Made by a program: the position numbers and the translations under genes. Positions 59,384-64,000 of a stretch of 64,000 nucleotides of DNA are shown piece after piece. The stretch is from Sambucus nigra. Lineage: Eukaryota > Streptophyta > Magnoliopsida > Dipsacales > Adoxaceae. Below the pieces are notes generated by a model. That model ran no database searches, was not told the DNA's origin, and was given only the letters and a program-made list of their open reading frames with translations. Every line of letters begins with the position of its first letter. The first letter of the stretch is position 1. The stretch lies in the NCBI GenBank assembly GCA_949130495.1, contig OX422223.1:80012751-80076750 (forward strand), written 5' to 3'.

Positions 59384-62354
59384 TGTAATACCCCGTACTT
59401 TTGGCTATATTTATTTTTGGGATTAATTAATTAAATGCGTATTAATTAGAAATTAATCCGGGTTATAAATACTAACGAGATGCGAGTTGATATTTGATTA
59501 TGTGCATACATGTTCTTATATATGAATTTGGAATTATGAAAGTTGTCGTGAAATTTATATACGGCATTTTAGAAATTTTGTTGAGACGCGTGGGACCGCC
59601 GCGTCACGGTGTAATATTTTGATTATAAAAAGTGAATTTAAAATCTATAAATCGTATCGTCATTTTGAGTGCACCAACGCGTCCGGAAGGGTCGAGATAG
59701 TCAGAAAACACTAGCCGGGGGTATAGTTTGGGTCCCGGGGTATTTTTAGGCCGTACCGGCAATATAAAGGGTATTTTGGTAATTTCGTATTTTTAGGAAT
59801 TAAAAATGACGAAAATTAGAGATGTAAATCTGATGTGGATTAAACCCACTAAACCCACTAACCTACCCATATTAACCTAGAAGGCTACGTAGGTTATTAG
59901 AAGAGTTTTCTAAGTTCCCCAAATCAAACCCTAGCCACCATTGGAGAAGAAGCTTGGAGAGAAGAAATTCTGCAGAAAAGCTCTATCAAACCATCATCCA
60001 AACTCAGAGACAACCAAGGCAAGTGACTTTATTCCATTTAATTTCAGAGAATGTCCATTCCATGTTAGAAATTGAAGAATTTTAATTGTTCTTGAAAGTT
60101 GAATGAAAACCCATGTTAATTGGATTTAGAACTTGAATATTGAGGACAAATAGCATGTAGAATTACATAGAGATGATTATTCTGGTATTAATGTATGTTG
60201 GTTGTAAAAAAAACGGATTTAATTCGGGGATTTGATGATGATAAAGATCTAGGGTTCATGTTCTTATAAAAATTGGGGAAAAATATAGAATCTTGTGATT
60301 TAATGATGTATAGGGTGCAATAAAGCCTTAAAAGATGTTAGTTTATGACCTTAGCATGTTTTAGGATGATTAGAGAACTTAAAACATTGTTGGGACGAAC
60401 TTTGGAGAAGATTTGAGGAGTAGAAAGGGATGAAAAACGTAACTAAGAAAATCTGGGATGAAACTGGCAGGTCGTTAGAAGCCCCTACCCAGGTCGTTCG
60501 AACGAACTCGTTCGAACGAGCTTCTAACGAGTTGACCAGTCGCTACTAACGAGAAGGGATTTCGTTCGATATCTCGTTCGAACGAGATATCGTTAGAAGG
60601 TACAGTTCGTTCGAGCGAACTGGAATCTCGTTCGAACAGCCTCGTTCGAACGAGACTTCTAACGAGTTGACAGTGGAATCTCATTCGAACAGCCTCGTTC
60701 GAACGAGACTTCTAACGAGTTGATAGTTTGGTCCTTTTTGGAGTGTTTTGATTTTTGGAGTCCCGTAAACTTGTTCGAGGGTAGAGTCAACATTCCTTGA
60801 TGATGTATTGATGGATTTGGGACTTTTGGGTTATTATGAGGAGTAAATTATATACGAGAGTTATATTAAATGGACGGTTTGGGTTGAGACGTGAGTGTCT
60901 ACTACGACATGAGTAAATTATGGCGCGTAGGATTATTAACCGGAATAGTATAAATTGTGATAATTATAAGTTAGTACGAGAATGCGATATGTACTACGAT
61001 TAAACTACGGAATTACTAAGATGTGTGTTTACTTAGTATGGGTATATGAATTGTGTGTACGACATACCTACCATACTTGCTATCACGGGAGGTTTGCGTT
61101 CGCTTAGGGCCCTCTAATCCTTGTGTTTCCCGGATTTAGACTGGTTACCTTGATGAACATAGGTCATAGAAAGACTTATTGGGATATTAATAAGTCCGCT
61201 GATCGTGGGAGCGTAGGTATGTGCGTGACCCGTGTGATGTGACTGTGTTCGCCTCCATTATTTATGATGTTGTTATCTGTGAACTATTCCTGAGAGATTC
61301 GGAATATGTAATCCTTATGTACGTGATGTACCGGGATGGATAGCAGAGTATGTGTGCACCGCAGCTTAGTTCTCGGGGTGCTTATATTGTATATTTATGA
61401 TGTAAATAATATACACTTAATTAATGGGAACCTTCACATTATTGTTGTGAATATAATTACGATATTATTTCGAGAAACATAACGAGTTAGCTGATAGTGA
61501 TATATATATTGCATATTAAGCATCTGAGTTTGCATTAAAACCCTACTTAATTACGAGCGTTATTATGTTAATAGAACCGGGTAATAAGGGTAGGACCTAT
61601 GATAGTCTAGCTAGATATGTTGTCACGTAGCTAGTAGTCTGTATCACTCTAGATGGGTACTTACGTTAGGAGTGCACAGTTAGACGAGAGGTGAGAATAT
61701 CATGTGAGTGCACGTCCTAACATGTACTTTGCATTTAATGTTTTAAATGTTTTTAAAGCACTTGCAGGTTTTTTTAAAATATAACTCCACATTCGGGCTC
61801 TGACCCGTTTGCTTTTCAAATCTATTTTCTTGTAAAACCATTTTAGGTGCCCAGCCACAAGGACACCATGCATAGGATACTCATTCAGGTGACGAGTTGT
61901 AGCTGTTTGTGGAAGCCACAGGGATTTGCTTGTAGACGCTTCTATCACTTGGATTCCAGAGTCTTATTCTATCAGTTGTAGGGCATGTTGCCCATTTCTA
62001 TTAGAGTTACATTTCCATTTCAGTTTCAGACTTTGGCATGTACTGTTTTAGTTTTCGGTTTACTTATTTCAGTTATGGGATTGTAGTGAGGAGTTTTTCC
62101 TCCAGACTTTATTTACGTTATGTGATGTTCATTCTATTTACTTCATTATGGTGAATGGTGTTATTTTCTTTATTACACTTGTTGCATGTTAATCAGACTT
62201 TAATTAAAATTTGGCACTTACTTTTTAAATACTAGGTGGTTAGTAATCATTAAAATGTTTTCGACAGTGATGCTATTAACTGGACCAACTTGGCATTTTG
62301 AATTAATCTAATAAAGGAGTAGCTACCCGGTATTTAATTAGTCGGGGTGTCACA
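59384..62354 (+). mobile_element. S2: gypsy-type solo LTR, 2,971 bp
   Basis: TGTAATACCCCG... to ...GGTGTCACA, flanked by CCTTC on both sides (59379-59383 and 62355-62359). No internal region. Same LTR group as S1, G2 and G3. It lies in the integrase zinc domain of G2. With its target duplication it adds 2,976 bases, a multiple of three. No gene inside. Cluster J is at 60473-60723. Confidence 0.9.
60473..60723. repeat. TTCGAACGA motif cluster J (S2 solo LTR)
   Basis: The strongest cluster. Perfect 14-bp palindromes CTCGTTCGAACGAG occur four times, plus GTCGTTCGAACGAA and several half-sites, interspersed with CTTCTAACGAG. A unit of about 53 bp (about 60619-60671 and 60672-60723) is tandemly duplicated. 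Confidence 0.9.
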
Positions 62355-64000
62355 CCTTCTTCATTCCACTTCACCAGTATTGTCGCCTCATATCCTGGTA
62401 CATCTTATCTCCTCCAGGATGTACTGCAAATCGGGACCCGTGAGAATGAGTCATCACTGCATGACGTAATTCTGCTCCTTTTGGAACCACCAATCTCCCA
62501 TTAAACCTCAAACCCCCATCAGAACTAACAGAATAAGACTCATCACCCTCGGCTAAAAGTCGTACAATCTGCTCCTGGAAAAACGGGTCTGTGGTATATG
62601 CCTGTATCACCCTCGTAACAATCTCGGGTGTGACTGACATCACGGATATGAAAGAACGTGCTACTGCGTCCTAGTGACCCAACTCCTTCCACTTTGCTTT
62701 CCAGACATCCGCTACCTCGTCTACCAGTCTACGACTCAACGCATCAGCAACTACGTTGGCCTTTCCCGGATGATACTGTATATCGAACTGGTAGTCCTTC
62801 ACAAACTCTAGCCATCTGCGCTGACGCATATTCAGCTCTCGCTGAGTGAACAGGTACTGCAATGACTTGTGGTCTGTGAACAAACGGAATTTATCACCCA
62901 ATAAGTAGTGCCTCCATATCCTTAATGCAAAGACGACCGCTGCTAATTCCAGGTCGTGGGTGGGGTAATTCTTCTCATGCGGCTTAAGCTTGCGGGAGGC
63001 AAAAGCTATAGCCTTCTCTTATTGCTGAAGTACTCCCCCAAGTCCCCGTAAGGACACATCGGTGTAAACCAGGTACTCCATACCCGGCTTCGGTAACGCA
63101 AGGACTGGCGCTGAAGTAAGCTTGTCTTTCAGCTCGTCGAAAGCCAACTGACAAGCATCATCCCAAACATATGGTACCCCCTTGCGAGTCAGATTGGTCA
63201 ATGGACCCGCTATTTTGGAGAATCCCCGAATGAATCTCCTGTAGTAACCAGCTAACCCCAAGAAACTACGTACTTCCGTCGGTGTCGTGGGTTGTACCCA
63301 CTTCCTCACCGCCGATACTTTACTCGGGTCAACTGCTATCCCCTACTCAGAAACAACGTGGCCCAAGAACTGTACTTCTCGCAACCAGAGTCCACACTTC
63401 TCGTACTTAGCATACAACTGATGCTCACGTAGAGTCTGAAGAACCTACCTCAAGTGCTCGGCATGCTCCTCCTCGGAGTGTGAATATATCAAGATGTCAT
63501 CTATGAAGACGATGACAAACTGATCCAAGAACTCTCTGAATACTCGGTTCATCAAGTCCATGAAAACGGTTGGAGCATTTGTGAGTCCGAACGGCATCAC
63601 CCTGAACTCATAGGACCCATATCTCGACAAGAAGGCAGTCTTTGAAACATCCTGCTCTCTAATACGTAACTGATGGTACCCCGACCTCAGATCTATCTTC
63701 GAAAATAAAGTTGCTCCCCTCAACTGGTCGAACAGATCATCGATTCGAGGCAACGGGTACTTATTTCGTATCGTGACCTTGTTCAACTCCTGGTAGTCCA
63801 CACACAATCTTAGCGAACCATCTCTCTTCTTCACAAACAAGACTGGAGTGCCCTAAGGTGAGGTACTCCTACGAATGAAACCCTGACCTATCAGTTGTTC
63901 TATCTGATCTCGTAGCTCTCGCATCTCTGTCGGAGCCATACGGTATGGTGCGCGTGCTATAGGTCTCGTATCTGGCAATAAATCTATAACAAAGTCTATC

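Larger units (their letters stand above)
58168..63999 (-). pseudogene. pol: G2 Pol: RT, RNase H, integrase, chromodomain; split by S2
   Basis: All parts read in one minus-strand frame, even across S2. RT 63840-63445 ([20 protein letters not shown] catalytic block, [12 protein letters not shown]). RNase H 63309-62671 ([26 protein letters not shown]). Integrase zinc domain starts 62643-62371 and resumes at 59364 (CSTCQ). Integrase core 59300-58830 keeps the acidic triad (MDFITRLP, VSDRDKIF, TDGQTERTNQ). Chromodomain is at about 58310-58190 (LVRVQWEHHNVEESTWERE). Eight in-frame stops, no frameshift noticed. These enzymes would copy and insert the element; the chromodomain can direct insertion into heterochromatin. 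The copy is dead. Confidence 0.87.
55408..64000 (-). mobile_element. G2: Ty3-gypsy chromovirus-like element, window-truncated
   Basis: Minus strand. 3' LTR is 55408-58157, polypurine tract next to it, chromodomain 58168-58400, integrase split by S2, then RNase H and RT to the window end. Protease, gag and the other LTR lie off-window. A C-terminal chromodomain after integrase marks a chromovirus; LTRs of about 2.75 kb suggest the Tekay/Del group (inference). It is inserted in G3 (left flank GTCTA). Confidence 0.87.

Overview
The window is plant nuclear DNA, probably from a eudicot, made almost entirely of transposable elements nested inside one another. Supporting signs are AT-rich sequence, spliceosomal introns, Ty1-copia (Sirevirus-like) and Ty3-gypsy (Tat-like and chromodomain) retrotransposons, a CACTA transposon, a Helitron, and plant gene fragments (Dof, LEUNIG_HOMOLOG). 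No intact host gene was found. Every protein-coding region of useful length is a transposon gene, mostly broken, or a captured host gene fragment.

There are three nested stacks. Left (1-19.5 kb): a Tat-like gypsy element G1 on the minus strand (gag 18844-17636, protease/RT/RNase H 14377-12065). It is split by a 3.25-kb solo LTR (S1, 14378-17630, target duplication ATGAT) and by the gag-only copia element E1 (minus, 1-12064). E1's upstream LTR is itself split by a second gag-only element, E2 (plus, 5424-11066, target duplication CCAAG). Middle (20.99-40.35 kb): a degraded CACTA element with a subterminal palindrome array, a satellite of about 160 bp, captured LEUNIG_HOMOLOG exons, a TNP2-type transposase and a second ORF. 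Into it inserted a 1.86-kb Helitron carrying a Dof zinc-finger pseudogene (32483-34344) and a third gag-only element E3 (35141-39996, target duplication ATTGG). Right (41.6 kb to end): a tandem LTR-gag-LTR-gag array (E4) broken at 49417 by a gypsy-type element G3. G3 is broken at 55408 by a chromovirus-like gypsy element G2, and G2's integrase is broken by a solo LTR S2 (59384-62354, target duplication CCTTC).

The four gag-only elements share one layout: two LTRs, an initiator-tRNA-Met primer site, a Sirevirus-style Gag (UBN2-type domain, CCHC knuckle, acidic stretch, coiled coil, second CCHC knuckle), several AGGGGGAG polypurine tracts and no pol. They would have to borrow protease, RT and integrase from an autonomous partner not seen here.

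The most unusual signal is a cluster of near-palindromic CTCGTTCGAACGAG-type motifs. It occurs inside the LTRs of both unrelated superfamilies: copia-type E1, E2 and E4, and gypsy-type S1, S2 and G3. In the G2 LTR a different palindrome (GATCGATCGA) occupies the comparable place. In E1 and E2 the cluster lies just upstream of a TATA-like box. I could not run alignments or database searches. Family names rest on motifs read by eye, and LTR ends rest on TG..CA-type termini plus matching 5-bp duplications.
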